A DNA stretch of 64,000 nt from Marinobacter nauticus (GCF_019801015.1 NZ_JAHVJZ010000001.1:868001-932000); one strand, 5' to 3'. Shown: positions 1-9,426, numbered from the stretch's first letter. The notes: generated from the sequence alone by a model not told the origin. Program-made: numbers and translations.

Positions 1-189
1 CATCCACTGGCCGTTGGGACTGACCCGCCCCTGAAAGCGGGCGGGATTGCCAAACAGTACACTGCGGTCAATCAGCGGCGGGGGTTGCAGGGATTCATTG
101 ACGGAAGCAGCAGGCGCTGGCGGCTCGGAGCCACTGCAGGCACTCAATACCCAGCCCAGGGCAAGGGCCAGAAGAGGACGTTTCAACAT
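1..189 (-). CDS. S9-family peptidase lipoprotein, N-terminal fragment
   Basis: Reading leftward from an ATG at 189, 63 codons run off the window edge without a stop. The product starts with a lipoprotein signal peptide (MLKRPLLALALGWVLSAC, lipobox LSAC). A short Pro/Ala-rich linker follows, then PPLIDRSVLFGNPARFQGRV and SPNGQWM. That segment is the typical opening of prolyl-oligopeptidase-type S9 peptidases (acylaminoacyl/dipeptidyl peptidases), where the first propeller blade begins with a 'FGNP...LSPDG' pattern. I infer a periplasmic, membrane-anchored serine peptidase; the catalytic domain lies outside the window. The gene is divergent from rimO. Confidence 0.72.
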   Translation of the reverse strand, partial: MLKRPLLALALGWVLSACSGSEPPAPAASVNESLQPPPLIDRSVLFGNPARFQGRVSPNGQWM

Positions 190-366
190 GGTCAGTTCCA
201 TTATTCGGTGAAGGGCACAGCTCTTCGCCCCGAAACGCGTCCGCCAACCGGCGGCGCATAAGACTACCTGAACCAACATAGCAGACCAAAAATCAGACGC
301 TTAAGGTTTTTGTATTGAAGGATGTAGCGCCCGCTTTCCAAGAAAGAGACGGTACCTCAGTCACCT

Positions 367-388
367 GCACCGCAGCTGGTGCTTTTTT
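367..388 (+). terminator. Orphan intrinsic-terminator-like hairpin upstream of rimO
   Basis: GCACC, a six-base loop and GGTGC are followed by six T. No plus-strand gene ends here, because the left neighbour is transcribed the other way. It may end a short untranslated RNA starting after about 200, or attenuate read-through into rimO. The stem is only 5 bp, so it is weak. Confidence 0.35.
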
Positions 389-423
389 ATCCAGCCGGCG
401 CTGTATCTGTGATTGGCTTCGGG

Positions 424-429
424 TATAAT
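424..429 (+). promoter_or_regulatory. Candidate -10 element for rimO
   Basis: A consensus TATAAT lies 52 bases before the rimO start. No good -35 is visible at the expected distance (CTGTAT at 401-406 is poor), so this is only a partial promoter assignment. Confidence 0.45.
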
Positions 430-481
430 CGCGCCCTCTTTTTTGTGAGCCCCCTTTTTCTTCGGAGATCCACGGACGCCT

Positions 482-1936
482 ATGACCGTCAATACTTTCG
501 ATCCCAATGCCCAGAGCCACGTCGCTGAGCAGCCCAGCACCACTCACGCCACCAAGGTGGCGCCGGAGATGGGCAACGGCGCAAAAGGCAGCGGCACCCG
601 CATCGGTTTCATCAGTCTGGGCTGTCCCAAAAACCTGGTGGACTCCGAGCGAATCCTGACGCAACTGCGCATCGAAGGTTATGACATCGTCAACACCTAC
701 GAGGGTGCAGATCTGGTGATCGTGAACACCTGTGGCTTCATTGATTCGGCCGTTCAGGAGTCGCTGGACACCATCGGTGAAGCGCTGAAGGAAAACGGTA
801 AGGTTCTGGTGACCGGTTGTCTGGGCGCCAAAGAGGATGAGATTAAACAGATCCATCCCAAGGTACTGGGGATCACCGGCCCTCACGCTTATGAAGTGGT
901 GCTGGAACAGGTGCACGCTCACCTGCCTAAACCGCAGCACGACCCGATGACCAGTCTGATCCCGGACCACGGCGTAAAACTGACTCCTCGTCATTACGCC
1001 TACCTGAAGATCTCCGAAGGCTGTAACCACAAGTGCACCTTCTGCATCATCCCCTCCATGCGCGGCACCCTGGACAGCCGCCCGATGGGTGAGATTCTGG
1101 ATGAAGCCAAGCGTCTTCAGGCCGCGGGGGTAAAAGAGTTGCTGGTGATCAGTCAGGATACCGGCGCTTATGGCGTGGACGTGAAGAACAAGACCGCCTT
1201 CTGGAACGGCATGCCGGTGAAAACCTCCATGCTGGCCCTGTGTGAAAAGCTGGCCGAGTTTGGTATCTGGGTACGTCTGCACTACGTCTACCCCTACCCG
1301 CACATCCAGGACGTACTGCCGCTGATGGCCGAAGGCAAAATCCTGCCCTACCTGGACATCCCGTTCCAACACGCCAGCCCGCGCGTGCTGAAGCTGATGA
1401 AGCGTCCCGGTAACGCCGAGCGCACCCTTGAGCAGATCAAAGCCTGGCGCGAGGTGTGTCCGGACCTGGTGATCCGCTCCACCTTTATCGTTGGCTTCCC
1501 CGGCGAAACCGAGGAAGACTTCGAGCTGCTGCTGGACTGGCTGGCTGAAGCCCGCCTGGACCGCGTTGGTTGCTTTAAGTACAGCCCGGTGGAAGGCGCC
1601 CGTGCCAATGACCTGCCGGACCCGGTACCGGAAGAGGTCAAAGAGGAGCGCTTCCAACGCTTTATGGCACTGCAGGCTCAGATCAGCCGCGAGAAACTGG
1701 CAGACCGCATCGGTCAGGAGATGCTGGTGATCGTGGATGAGATTGGCGAAGACGGCGCCATTGGCCGCAGCTACGCCGATGCACCGGAGATCGACGGCCG
1801 GGTCATCATCGGCGGTGAGTACGATCTGAACCCGGGTGACATGGTGTGGGTCAGCATCGAATTTGCTGACGACCACGACCTCTTTGGCACCCTGGTCGAA
1901 GATGACGATGAGGGTGAAGAGGACGACAACGTCTAA
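482..1936 (+). CDS. rimO: Ribosomal protein S12 methylthiotransferase RimO
   Basis: RimO is a radical-SAM enzyme that adds a methylthio group to the conserved aspartate of ribosomal protein S12 in the cytoplasm. The 484-residue product has the N-terminal MTTase domain with cysteines at about 48 (SLGCPKN), 84 and 113 for one [4Fe-4S] cluster. The radical-SAM motif CNHKCTFC (Cys 181, 185, 188) holds the second cluster. A C-terminal TRAM domain ends in an acidic tail. It is about 40 residues longer than the E. coli enzyme because of an N-terminal extension before [13 protein letters not shown]; the chosen ATG has a CGGAG Shine-Dalgarno a short way upstream. It stands alone and is followed by a strong terminator. 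Confidence 0.95.
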   Translation: MTVNTFDPNAQSHVAEQPSTTHATKVAPEMGNGAKGSGTRIGFISLGCPKNLVDSERILTQLRIEGYDIVNTYEGADLVIVNTCGFIDSAVQESLDTIGEALKENGKVLVTGCLGAKEDEIKQIHPKVLGITGPHAYEVVLEQVHAHLPKPQHDPMTSLIPDHGVKLTPRHYAYLKISEGCNHKCTFCIIPSMRGTLDSRPMGEILDEAKRLQAAGVKELLVISQDTGAYGVDVKNKTAFWNGMPVKTSMLALCEKLAEFGIWVRLHYVYPYPHIQDVLPLMAEGKILPYLDIPFQHASPRVLKLMKRPGNAERTLEQIKAWREVCPDLVIRSTFIVGFPGETEEDFELLLDWLAEARLDRVGCFKYSPVEGARANDLPDPVPEEVKEERFQRFMALQAQISREKLADRIGQEMLVIVDEIGEDGAIGRSYADAPEIDGRVIIGGEYDLNPGDMVWVSIEFADDHDLFGTLVEDDDEGEEDDNV

Positions 1937-1962
1937 ATTCTCCGCCGCTTTTCGACAAAAAA

Positions 1963-1987
1963 GGACCGCCTGTGCGGTCCTTTTTTT
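1963..1987 (+). terminator. rimO intrinsic terminator
   Basis: GGACCGC, a four-base loop and GCGGTCC, followed by seven T, 27 bases after the rimO stop. Confidence 0.92.
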
Positions 1988-2040
1988 ATAACCTCTCGTT
2001 CACCCGACGCCACCCACGTCACAAATTCCGGCACCAATGT

Positions 2041-2121
2041 CAGCAGGAAATGCTGTTTTTGTGGCCTTTTTGTTTGCGGATGCGACATTTGATGGTTACA
2101 AACCCCGAATTGGGGTTGTTT
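2041..2121 (+). other. Two hairpins in the rimO-abgT intergenic region
   Basis: The 270-base gap before the transporter gene holds two terminator-like hairpins. The first is CAGCA/TGCTG with a GGAAA loop followed by TTTTT (2041-2060). The second is AACCCC/GGGGTT with a GAATT loop followed by TGTTTC (2101-2121). They could be backup terminators for rimO or leader structures of the transporter mRNA. No gene is seen here. Confidence 0.4.
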
Positions 2122-2210
2122 CTTACGCAAAAGGTCCTCTACTATCCCACCCACAAAGACAAAGGGCGCTCGCGCCTAACAAGAAAATAATAACGATCAG
2201 GAAGGAAGCA

Positions 2211-3812
2211 ATGAGCTCAAATCCCATTGAGCGTGCAGAATCTGCACCCGCCATGGAGCAATCCGGTGCCTTTCGCCGTTTTCTCGACGTTGTCGAACGG
2301 CTCGGTAACCTGCTCCCCCACCCCATTACACTGTTTGCCATCTTCTGTCTTGGCATCATTCTGATCAGTGGCCTGGCCGGCTATTTTGGCCTCTCCGTTG
2401 TTGACCCCCGCCCGGAAGGCGCGCCCGGCCGTGCTGCTGACGGACTGATCACCGTGGTCAGCCTGATGAGCGCCGAGGGTCTGCAGCGCATTGTCTCCAA
2501 TCTGGTCACCAACTTTACCGGTTTCGCCCCGCTGGGCACCGTGCTGGTTGCCCTGCTCGGTGTGGGCATTGCGGAACGTGCCGGCCTGATCTCTGCCGCG
2601 CTGCGTGGTCTGGTGATGGGCGCCAAGCCCCGACTGGTGACCTTTATCGTAGTTTTCGCGGGTATCATCTCCAACACCGCTTCCGAGCTGGGCTACGTGG
2701 TGCTGATTCCGCTGGCTGCGATGATGTTCCACTCACTGGGACGCCACCCCCTGGCGGGTCTGGCTGCGGCCTTTGCCGGTGTATCCGGAGGCTACAGTGC
2801 TAACCTGCTGCTGGGTACCGTTGATCCGCTGCTGTCCGGCATTACCGAGTCCGCCGCGCACATCATCGACCCGACCTACACCGTCGGCCCCGAAGCCAAC
2901 TGGTTCTTTATGATCCTCTCTACCTTTGTGGTGTCCATCCTGGCGATGTGGGTGACCGAGAAGATCGTTGAACCCAAGCTGGGCAAATTCGACATCAGCA
3001 ATGCCGCTGAAGATCTCAGCCAGGACAAAATGGAAGGGCTGTCGGCGAAAGAGAAAAAGGGCCTGAAAGCCGCTGGCGTCACCCTGCTGGGTCTGTCCTT
3101 GCTGCTCTCCCTGACCATTGTTCCCGAGTGGGGCGCACTGCGCCACCCGGAAACCGGCCTGGTGGCAGGCTCGCCGTTCCTGAAAGGCATTGTGGCCTTC
3201 ATCTTTGTGTTCTTTGCCATCCCGGGCATGGTGTATGGCCGCGTCGTTGGCACCATCAAGAATGACCGTGACGCCATTGATGCCATGGCCCACGCCATGA
3301 GCACCATGGGCATGTACATCGTGCTGGTGTTCTTCGCCTCCCAGTTTGTGGCGTTCTTTAAGTGGACCAACCTGGGCGCCATCAGTGCCGTCGCCGGTGC
3401 CGACCTGCTCAACAGCATCGGCCTGACCGGCCCGCTGCTGTTCGTGTGCTTTATTGCGGTCTGTGCCTTTATCAACCTGATGGTGGGTTCGGCTTCCGCA
3501 CAGTGGGCAGTGACCGCCCCCATCTTCGTGCCCATGCTGATGTTGGTCGGCTATGCGCCGGAGACCATCCAGGCCGCTTACCGTATCGGTGACTCTGTCA
3601 CCAACATCATCACCCCGATGATGAGCTACTTCGGTCTGATCCTGGCGGTTGCCACCCGCTATAAGAAAGACTTGGGTATTGGCACCCTGGTGGCCACCAT
3701 GCTGCCCTACTCCATCGTGCTGTTTATCGGCTGGAGCCTCACCTTCGTGGTGTACGTGTTTGTGCTGGGCCTGCCAGTGGGACCGGGCTCCCCGATCCAC
3801 TACACGCCGTAA
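2211..3812 (+). CDS. AbgT-family transporter
   Basis: This 533-residue polytopic inner-membrane protein belongs to the AbgT family, whose members import p-aminobenzoyl-glutamate or export sulfonamide-type antimetabolites. Visible signatures are the N-terminal amphipathic stretch before RFLDVVERLGNLLPHP, the 'GVGIAERAGLISA' segment, the re-entrant 'SNTASELGYVVLIPL' region, and the C-terminal 'GSASAQWAVTAPIFVPML' and 'IGDSVTNIITPMMSYFG' hairpin. All are typical of the family. The start is chosen at the ATG preceded by GAAGGAAG; the reading frame stays open upstream but without a plausible ribosome site. Substrate and direction of transport cannot be told from the sequence. Confidence 0.93.
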   Translation: MSSNPIERAESAPAMEQSGAFRRFLDVVERLGNLLPHPITLFAIFCLGIILISGLAGYFGLSVVDPRPEGAPGRAADGLITVVSLMSAEGLQRIVSNLVTNFTGFAPLGTVLVALLGVGIAERAGLISAALRGLVMGAKPRLVTFIVVFAGIISNTASELGYVVLIPLAAMMFHSLGRHPLAGLAAAFAGVSGGYSANLLLGTVDPLLSGITESAAHIIDPTYTVGPEANWFFMILSTFVVSILAMWVTEKIVEPKLGKFDISNAAEDLSQDKMEGLSAKEKKGLKAAGVTLLGLSLLLSLTIVPEWGALRHPETGLVAGSPFLKGIVAFIFVFFAIPGMVYGRVVGTIKNDRDAIDAMAHAMSTMGMYIVLVFFASQFVAFFKWTNLGAISAVAGADLLNSIGLTGPLLFVCFIAVCAFINLMVGSASAQWAVTAPIFVPMLMLVGYAPETIQAAYRIGDSVTNIITPMMSYFGLILAVATRYKKDLGIGTLVATMLPYSIVLFIGWSLTFVVYVFVLGLPVGPGSPIHYTP

Positions 3813-3827
3813 CGGCAGACACAAAAA

Positions 3828-3853
3828 ACGCGCTCTTCGGAGCGCGTTTTTTT
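3828..3853. terminator. Bidirectional terminator between abgT-type gene and smrA
   Basis: ACGCGCTC, a TTCG tetraloop and GAGCGCGT are followed by T7 on the plus strand. The minus strand also has a T run, so it can serve both convergent genes. Confidence 0.93.
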
Positions 3854-3864
3854 ATGGCCCGGCA

Positions 3865-4446
3865 TCAGCGTTTCTGATGCCGCTCCCGGTTCTCCGCCTT
3901 CTCACGCGGGCTCTTTCTCAGCAACACGTAAACTGCACCGGTGCCACCGTGCTGCTTCAGAGCCGTATGATACGCCAGCACTTCAGGGCAATGAGGCAGC
4001 CAGGCCGCCACGTAGCTTTTCAGAACGCCACGGAAAGGCTTGGAGTTGAGTCCCTTGCCATGCAGGATCAAGGCACTGCGGATGTCGTTTTCCAGGCAAT
4101 CCCGCACAAACTGCAACAAGGCTTGTCGCGCCTCCGCTACCGTATGCCCATGCAGGTCCAGCCGGGCATCGATGGAGTATTTGCCCAGTCTCAGATTTTT
4201 ATAGACCCCGTGCTGCATGCCGCCCCGGGTCCAGCCGATCACGTCATCAGGATCGACCGGGTCAACCGCTTCCAGGGTCAGCCCATCTTTCTGATGCACC
4301 ACCTCGGCTTCGGCAGCAGCTCTGCGGGCACGCTGCGCCTCGGTCGGAGCATTTGCCCCGCCAGTAGCCACCTGCACAGGCTCGCTTTTCAGGGGCACGA
4401 CATCGGACATCGCAGCCGCAAAGAGGTCGTCGTCATCACGGTCCAT
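3865..4446 (-). CDS. smrA: Smr-domain protein, SmrA type
   Basis: This 193-residue protein has an acidic N-terminus (MDRDDDDLFAAAMSDVVPLK) typical of the SmrA/YdaL group, then a C-terminal Smr domain with the hallmark DLHG (about residue 97) and LHGKG motifs. Smr domains are nucleases or nucleic-acid-binding modules also found at the end of MutS2; SmrA-type proteins are described as DNA nicking endonucleases. The assignment to SmrA rather than SmrB rests on the N-terminal 'DLFAAAMSDVVPLK' pattern. It is convergent with the transporter gene and shares its terminator. Confidence 0.82.
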   Translation of the reverse strand: MDRDDDDLFAAAMSDVVPLKSEPVQVATGGANAPTEAQRARRAAAEAEVVHQKDGLTLEAVDPVDPDDVIGWTRGGMQHGVYKNLRLGKYSIDARLDLHGHTVAEARQALLQFVRDCLENDIRSALILHGKGLNSKPFRGVLKSYVAAWLPHCPEVLAYHTALKQHGGTGAVYVLLRKSPREKAENRERHQKR

Positions 4447-4598
4447 TGGACACTCGCAAAGTAGAATAGGGATGCCGCCATTATATCGTTACGCCGGCAC
4501 CGCCCAAGCGGTTCCTCACAATTTGTAATCCTTTCGGACTTTACAAATTCCAGTGAGAACGCACAATTGTGTCGTGTTTGTTAAGTTCTGAGTGCAGC

Positions 4599-5165
4599 TT
4601 GAAGTTATTGATTCCAATCCTCGCTCTGGTTGGCGGCCTGTTGGTTACGCCGGCCAAGGCCAGTACAGATACGCTCAATCAGGAGATCAACGGCCTCTAC
4701 GAGACCTTTGTTGACGCTTACTTTGAGCTGAATTCCGATCCGCTGATGACGCTCTACAGCGCCGACGCCTGCCTGATGGGGGTCTCTGCCGAGAGCGAGT
4801 TTATCCGTGGACGGGAAGCGATCAATAAAGCGATCAATAAGTGGTTCGATAAAGTCCGCAAACGCGATGCCACCATTAAGATCGATTTCCGGGTGATTGA
4901 GCGCCAACAGGAAGGACCGGTGGTCACTGACGCTGGCTATTACCTGATCCGGTACACGCCCAATCAGGCCAGCGAGCAGCCCTCCAGTGAGTTTGCCGGC
5001 AAGTTTGTCATGAGCTTTAAGAAAGCGTCCGATGGCAACTGGTACATCTTTATGGACTCGGCAAACCGCTCAAAGCCTGAGCTGTTCTACGCGGCATCGG
5101 CTGAGCCCGGACTGTACTTTTCCAGTCCCACGGAGATAATGGCGGCCGAAGTTAACCAAGATTGA
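4599..5165 (+). CDS. Secreted NTF2-like (SnoaL/DUF4440-type) protein
   Basis: This is a small exported protein of about 188 residues. With the TTG start chosen here it begins with a clean signal peptide (KLLIPILALVGGLLVTPAKA, cleavage before STD). A cone-shaped NTF2-like domain follows, recognised by the helix 'INGLYETFVDAYFELNSDPLMTLYS', the 'FIRGREAINKAINKWF' helix and a C-terminal sheet ending in 'DGNWYIFMDSANR'. An in-frame GTG at 4569 would add ten residues before the signal peptide; neither start has a strong ribosome site. The function is unknown; such domains bind small ligands or act as enzymes. Another NTF2-like secreted protein is encoded at 62.1 kb. Confidence 0.7.
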   Translation: MKLLIPILALVGGLLVTPAKASTDTLNQEINGLYETFVDAYFELNSDPLMTLYSADACLMGVSAESEFIRGREAINKAINKWFDKVRKRDATIKIDFRVIERQQEGPVVTDAGYYLIRYTPNQASEQPSSEFAGKFVMSFKKASDGNWYIFMDSANRSKPELFYAASAEPGLYFSSPTEIMAAEVNQD

Positions 5166-5174
5166 TCGCCATCC

Positions 5175-5636
5175 ATGACACTTTGTCCCTGTGGCAGCAC
5201 TCTGGAATACCCATCGTGCTGCCAACCATTCCATGACGGCCTCACCCGGCCGGACACACCAGAACAATTGATGCGCTCCCGCTACTGCGCGTATGTGCTC
5301 GCCAAGGCCCCCTACCTTATTGCCACCCACCATCCGGATTTCCGCGGCGACCTGTCCGAAGGTGATCTGGTGGAATCCTGCAAGCAGACTCAGTGGCAGC
5401 GCCTGGAGATTGTGGATGCGCCGCCCCATCAGGGCGATAAGGGTGTGGTGGAGTTCAAAGCGTGGTTTCGGGATGGGGAAGCACTGCGCGCCCTCCATGA
5501 GCGCTCCCGTTTTGTCCGGGAGGCGGGCCAGTGGCTCTATTGCGACGGCGAGTTCAGCCCCGAACCCAAAGCGGGAAGGAACGCCGCCTGCCCCTGTGGC
5601 AGCGGTAAGAAGTTCAAACGCTGCTGCGGCGCTTAA
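5175..5636 (+). CDS. ychJ: YchJ-family SEC-C zinc protein
   Basis: The 153-residue product matches the YchJ (UPF0225) family in length and layout. An N-terminal SEC-C motif (CPCGSTLEYPSCCQPF), a central domain with 'LMRSRYCAYVLAKAPYLIATHHPDF', and a C-terminal SEC-C motif (CPCGSGKKFKRCCG) make up the whole protein. SEC-C motifs bind zinc and are also found in SecA; the cellular role of YchJ is not established. Its TAA overlaps the stop codon of the convergent GGDEF-EAL gene by three bases. Confidence 0.92.
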   Translation: MTLCPCGSTLEYPSCCQPFHDGLTRPDTPEQLMRSRYCAYVLAKAPYLIATHHPDFRGDLSEGDLVESCKQTQWQRLEIVDAPPHQGDKGVVEFKAWFRDGEALRALHERSRFVREAGQWLYCDGEFSPEPKAGRNAACPCGSGKKFKRCCGA

Positions 5637-7789
5637 ACCCTTTCCGTCAGAGTCAGGTATTCGGATTCAAACTGATGCTGGTCTACGGGCCGGCCAAACA
5701 GGAACCCCTGGACCATATCGCAGCCACAGCGCACCAGAAAGTCCCTTTGCGCTGTGGTTTCCACCCCTTCAGCGGTCACCACCAGATCCAGAGCCTGCCC
5801 CATTGCGATGATGGCCGGCACGATCTCCCGGTTCTCCTTGGAATGTTCCAGATCCATCACGAAGGAACGGTCGATTTTCAGCTTGCCTACCGGTAAACGC
5901 TGCAGGTAACGCATGGAGCTGTAGCCGGTGCCAAAATCGTCGATCGCCAGCACAATCCCCAACTCCCCCAACTGATTGCATAAGCGGGACACCACCTGGA
6001 TCTCTTCCAGCAGGCTGGTCTCGGTGATCTCCAGCACCAGCGTTCCCGGTGTCAGCCGGTAACGATTCAGCTGATTCCAGCAGATTTCATACAGGTCACC
6101 GCCCAGCAGCTGCTTGGCGGACACATTAACGTGCATCTCCAGATCGGGCTTTTTTCGCTGCCAGAGATGCAGCTGGTACAGTGCAGTTTCCAGAACCCAC
6201 CGGCCAATGGGCTCTATCGCACCGCTTGACTCAGCGATTTCGATAAAGCGGGCCGGACCGAGCTGGCCCTGCTGAGGATGACGCCAGCGAAGCAGGGCTT
6301 CGGCCCCACGAACCTGACCGGTGCTCAGCTCGATCAGTGGCTGATAGTGCAGTTCAAACTCTTTGCGGGTGAGGGCCTTCCGCAAGTCCTGTTGGATCTG
6401 TACCTGTTCGCAAAAGTGGTCCCTGAGCGCATGGTCAAACAACTGAGTCCGGCCTTTCAGCTTGGACTGCGCCATCGCCAGATCCAGGGCGGCCATCGGC
6501 TCTACACTGTCGTTCAACAGACTCCGACACACCCCGGCCACACTGAGGAAAACCGGATAGGCCCGGGCCCCGATGCGAACCGGTACCGCCACCCGCTCCT
6601 TGAGCACTTCCGCCAGCGCCTCCAGAGTCATGGCAGGCTCAACATCAAAACGAACCACGAACTCATCCGCACCGATACGGGCAACCAGCGACGCCCCTAA
6701 CCGTTCGGCACAGTGATGTAACCGGCGTGCCACCTCTTTAAGGATGCGATCACCCACCGCGTGGCCATGCAGATCGTTAAGGGGTTTAAAACCGTCCAGA
6801 TCCAGCAGCAGCAACGCGGCCGGTGTCTGCTCCCGTAGCCGATTCAGAAAGTAGGCCCGGTTATAGAGCCCGGTCAGCGCACACCGCCAGGCCAGATGTT
6901 CCAGCTCCGCCTTGTGAGCCCGTTCGGCGGTGATGTCATCGGAGTAAAGCACCAGATAGGCCTGGTTGGATTCGGTGACAAAACGATTGACCTTGAAATC
7001 AACCCAACGGATCTGCCCCCGGGGATTCACCACCTGCGCTTCGCCCCGGCAGAATCCCGTCTCCAGCACCTCTTCTAACGCCATGCGGGCGTGTTCGGGA
7101 TTTTGCTGAAACATCATCAGTTGCTGAACCGGCTTGTCGATGTAGTCATCAACGGTGCCGCCCGCAAGGCGGAGATAGGCCTGATTGATGTAGCGTATCT
7201 CCAGGCTGTCCGCATCAATGATCGCCAATCGCTGATTGGATTGGTCCATGGCATGGCGAAACAGATCCAATTGGCCGGCCTGACTGGATTGCCTTTGCGT
7301 GGCCATCGCCAGGGCCAGCTGGTCCGCCAGTTGACCCACCCAGTGCGCATCCTCGGCGCTCCACTGTCGGGGACGGAGTGACTCAATGCACACCACCCCT
7401 TCCAGATGGCCATTAATTCGAATGCCCGCATCCAGCATGGCGTGGATCCCATTGGGGACCAGATAACCCGGAGCAAAGGCTTTGGTGGCCGGGTGCAGAC
7501 GAGCGACGTCCGCTTTCAGAAAGCGGTGACGGTGCAGGTGATGAAAATAGTCCGGTAAGGCCGTTACCGACAGGGGCGCATCCACAATGGTGCGGCCCGC
7601 ACTCTGTGAACGACAGACGGGATTGAGGTGGGTTTGGTTTTCTGAGAAAAGCCACACCGAGGCGGTTTCTGCCCCGAGTTGCTCACAAGCTAATTGCGCC
7701 GCGAACTGAGCTGTTTGCTCAAAGTCGCCCGCCTGCTTCTCCGGCAGTTGAATTAACTGCTCAATTGCGTCCGCGCGTCCCTGCTTCAT
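5633..7789 (-). CDS. GAF-PAS-GGDEF-EAL cyclic-di-GMP signalling protein
   Basis: The 718-residue cytoplasmic protein has an N-terminal GAF domain (about 1-165), a PAS domain (about 175-295, 'IRYINQAYLRLAG'), a GGDEF domain (about 305-450) and an EAL domain (about 465-710). The EAL domain keeps its catalytic signatures: EALLRW, DDFGTGYSS and AEGVET. It should therefore hydrolyse cyclic di-GMP. The GGDEF loop reads GADEF, with the second Gly changed to Ala, so cyclase activity is uncertain. No membrane segment is seen, so any signal would be cytoplasmic and sensed by GAF/PAS. The gene stands alone, convergent with ychJ. Confidence 0.92.
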   Translation of the reverse strand: MKQGRADAIEQLIQLPEKQAGDFEQTAQFAAQLACEQLGAETASVWLFSENQTHLNPVCRSQSAGRTIVDAPLSVTALPDYFHHLHRHRFLKADVARLHPATKAFAPGYLVPNGIHAMLDAGIRINGHLEGVVCIESLRPRQWSAEDAHWVGQLADQLALAMATQRQSSQAGQLDLFRHAMDQSNQRLAIIDADSLEIRYINQAYLRLAGGTVDDYIDKPVQQLMMFQQNPEHARMALEEVLETGFCRGEAQVVNPRGQIRWVDFKVNRFVTESNQAYLVLYSDDITAERAHKAELEHLAWRCALTGLYNRAYFLNRLREQTPAALLLLDLDGFKPLNDLHGHAVGDRILKEVARRLHHCAERLGASLVARIGADEFVVRFDVEPAMTLEALAEVLKERVAVPVRIGARAYPVFLSVAGVCRSLLNDSVEPMAALDLAMAQSKLKGRTQLFDHALRDHFCEQVQIQQDLRKALTRKEFELHYQPLIELSTGQVRGAEALLRWRHPQQGQLGPARFIEIAESSGAIEPIGRWVLETALYQLHLWQRKKPDLEMHVNVSAKQLLGGDLYEICWNQLNRYRLTPGTLVLEITETSLLEEIQVVSRLCNQLGELGIVLAIDDFGTGYSSMRYLQRLPVGKLKIDRSFVMDLEHSKENREIVPAIIAMGQALDLVVTAEGVETTAQRDFLVRCGCDMVQGFLFGRPVDQHQFESEYLTLTERV

Positions 7790-7817
7790 CGCAACAAAAA
7801 CGTGTTGTTCTGATGTA

Positions 7818-7853
7818 AGAAAAAAGTAAGGGACACAGTATCCTGCGTCCCTT
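7818..7853 (-). terminator. Terminator for the DUF406 gene
   Basis: On the minus strand AAGGGAC pairs with GTCCCTT around an imperfect loop, followed by a T-rich run. It lies just after the DUF406 stop. Confidence 0.75.
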
Positions 7854-7885
7854 ATCAGTTCAACTCAATTCGCTACTAAGTTGCT

Positions 7886-8167
7886 TCAGCTCAGCTGCAT
7901 CTCGAAAATCAGACGCTCAGCCGCGCAGGAAAAGACCAGCTTGGCCTGCAGGGTTTGCGTGTCAGCCAGCCACTGGGCGTCGCTCTGAACATCCGCGAAG
8001 CGACCTTTGGCCGCCGTTTCCAGCTTTTCAAACTCCGCCCGGGCATCGGCTTCGCTGGCCGCAGTGATGGGCAGGGACAGAACGGTATCCTCTTCAGAGA
8101 TCACAGCACCAACGTCCATATAGGCGCCACAACATTCGGTGATCAGATCTTGAGTCTTGGACTCCAT
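7886..8167 (-). CDS. YfcZ/YiiS-type DUF406 family protein
   Basis: This 93-residue protein matches the DUF406 family. The N-terminal 'CCGAYMDVGAVI' corresponds to the Cys-rich 'CCCMDVG' start of YfcZ, and the C-terminal 'LVFSCAAERLIFEMQLS' corresponds to the family's 'FTFACEAEMLIFQL'. Members are small cytoplasmic proteins without an assigned biochemical role. It has its own terminator and no obvious operon partner. Confidence 0.87.
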   Translation of the reverse strand: MESKTQDLITECCGAYMDVGAVISEEDTVLSLPITAASEADARAEFEKLETAAKGRFADVQSDAQWLADTQTLQAKLVFSCAAERLIFEMQLS

Positions 8168-8289
8168 GGAAACCTCATTGTCGAGTTAGGGGGATCGCCC
8201 AAGTATAGGCAGTGAGGCAGGTTCAGCCTGTTGTCTGGATCACAGTACGGGGGATTTTATTGAGGCAGGGCAGCGGAAACGGTGAGAAC

Positions 8290-8787
8290 TCAGGCAGCAA
8301 TGTGCAACGCTGCGCTTTGAAGGCGTTGCTCGGCAATCAGGTCGGCCAGATCCATCTGCGCCGGGAAAACCTGCATACGGCGAGCGAGCGCCTCCGGTTG
8401 ACGAGCGGCTGGCTCCGCGTTGGCCAGTGCCTGTGTCATGCCGAAGGGGTGTTCACCCCGCACTTCCAGGGGTTCCGGCGTCAGGCAGTGCTGCAGTCGG
8501 GACTGCGCCAGCCCGCCCTGCTGAAACGCTCGCGCACAAGCCTCACCACGTTCGATGTTGGGATAACGCTCCAGGGTGGGCTCGGCGTCCGGCAACTCAA
8601 AACGCTGACGTAACGGCAAAGGTTCGCCTTCCGGCGTCTTTTCCAGCTGAAAACGGCCGTGGTAACGGACGTCCTGCACCATCATCGACAGCAACAGGCC
8701 GAACTCACCCCGACGCCCCTGATGGACCGCCTGGTTGAGCGCACTGCCCAGTTGCCATTCGTTGACTAAAATGCCTTCAGCCCGCAT
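8290..8787 (-). CDS. VC2046/SO_2500-family protein
   Basis: This 165-residue protein has an N-terminal 'LVNEWQLGSALNQAVHQGRRGEFGLLLSM' segment that I recognise as the VC2046/SO_2500 family of vibrios and shewanellas. The rest is Glu/Arg/Gln-rich with no membrane segment or enzyme motif. The function is unknown. It is divergent from the tRNA-Tyr array. Confidence 0.62.
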   Translation of the reverse strand: MRAEGILVNEWQLGSALNQAVHQGRRGEFGLLLSMMVQDVRYHGRFQLEKTPEGEPLPLRQRFELPDAEPTLERYPNIERGEACARAFQQGGLAQSRLQHCLTPEPLEVRGEHPFGMTQALANAEPAARQPEALARRMQVFPAQMDLADLIAEQRLQSAALHIAA

Positions 8788-8868
8788 AGAAAATATCCAG
8801 AAATCACCACTACAGTCTGTTTATCGCCCCAACAGTTCAAAACTTTAGGGAAGATTTGCACTTAGGGC

Positions 8869-8896
8869 TTTACAGCTAAAATCCTGCTGTTACTAT
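8869..8896 (+). promoter_or_regulatory. Promoter of the tRNA-Tyr array
   Basis: A TTTACA -35 and a TACTAT -10 are separated by 16 bases. A GC-rich discriminator (ACGCCCCGC) follows, as is usual for stringently controlled stable-RNA promoters. Confidence 0.8.
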
Positions 8897-8911
8897 ACGC
8901 CCCGCACTTGT

Positions 8912-8996
<85 letters not shown>

Positions 8997-9054
8997 TCTT
9001 GCCGCTGTGGCGTCAGCCCTTGACGATCACTGCACACAATTTGCGTTACCCCGT

Positions 9055-9139
<85 letters not shown>

Positions 9140-9197
9140 TCTTCCTGCTGTGACGTCTGCCCTTGATGCTCACCGCACACAATTTGCTTTACCCCGT

Positions 9198-9282
<85 letters not shown>

Positions 9283-9307
9283 TCTTCTACAATTTGTGTT
9301 ACCCCGT

Positions 9308-9392
<85 letters not shown>

Positions 9393-9398
9393 TCTTCC

Positions 9399-9426
9399 AA
9401 ACGCCACCCAATCGGGTGGCGTTTTT
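9399..9426 (+). terminator. Terminator of the tRNA-Tyr array
   Basis: ACGCCACCC, an AATC loop and GGGTGGCGT are followed by TTTT, immediately after the last tRNA-Tyr. Confidence 0.93.

Noticed and set aside
293..1876. 527-codon minus-strand open frame opposite rimO
   Set aside because: It mirrors rimO codon structure, its translation is low-complexity-like without a family, and rimO is unambiguous.
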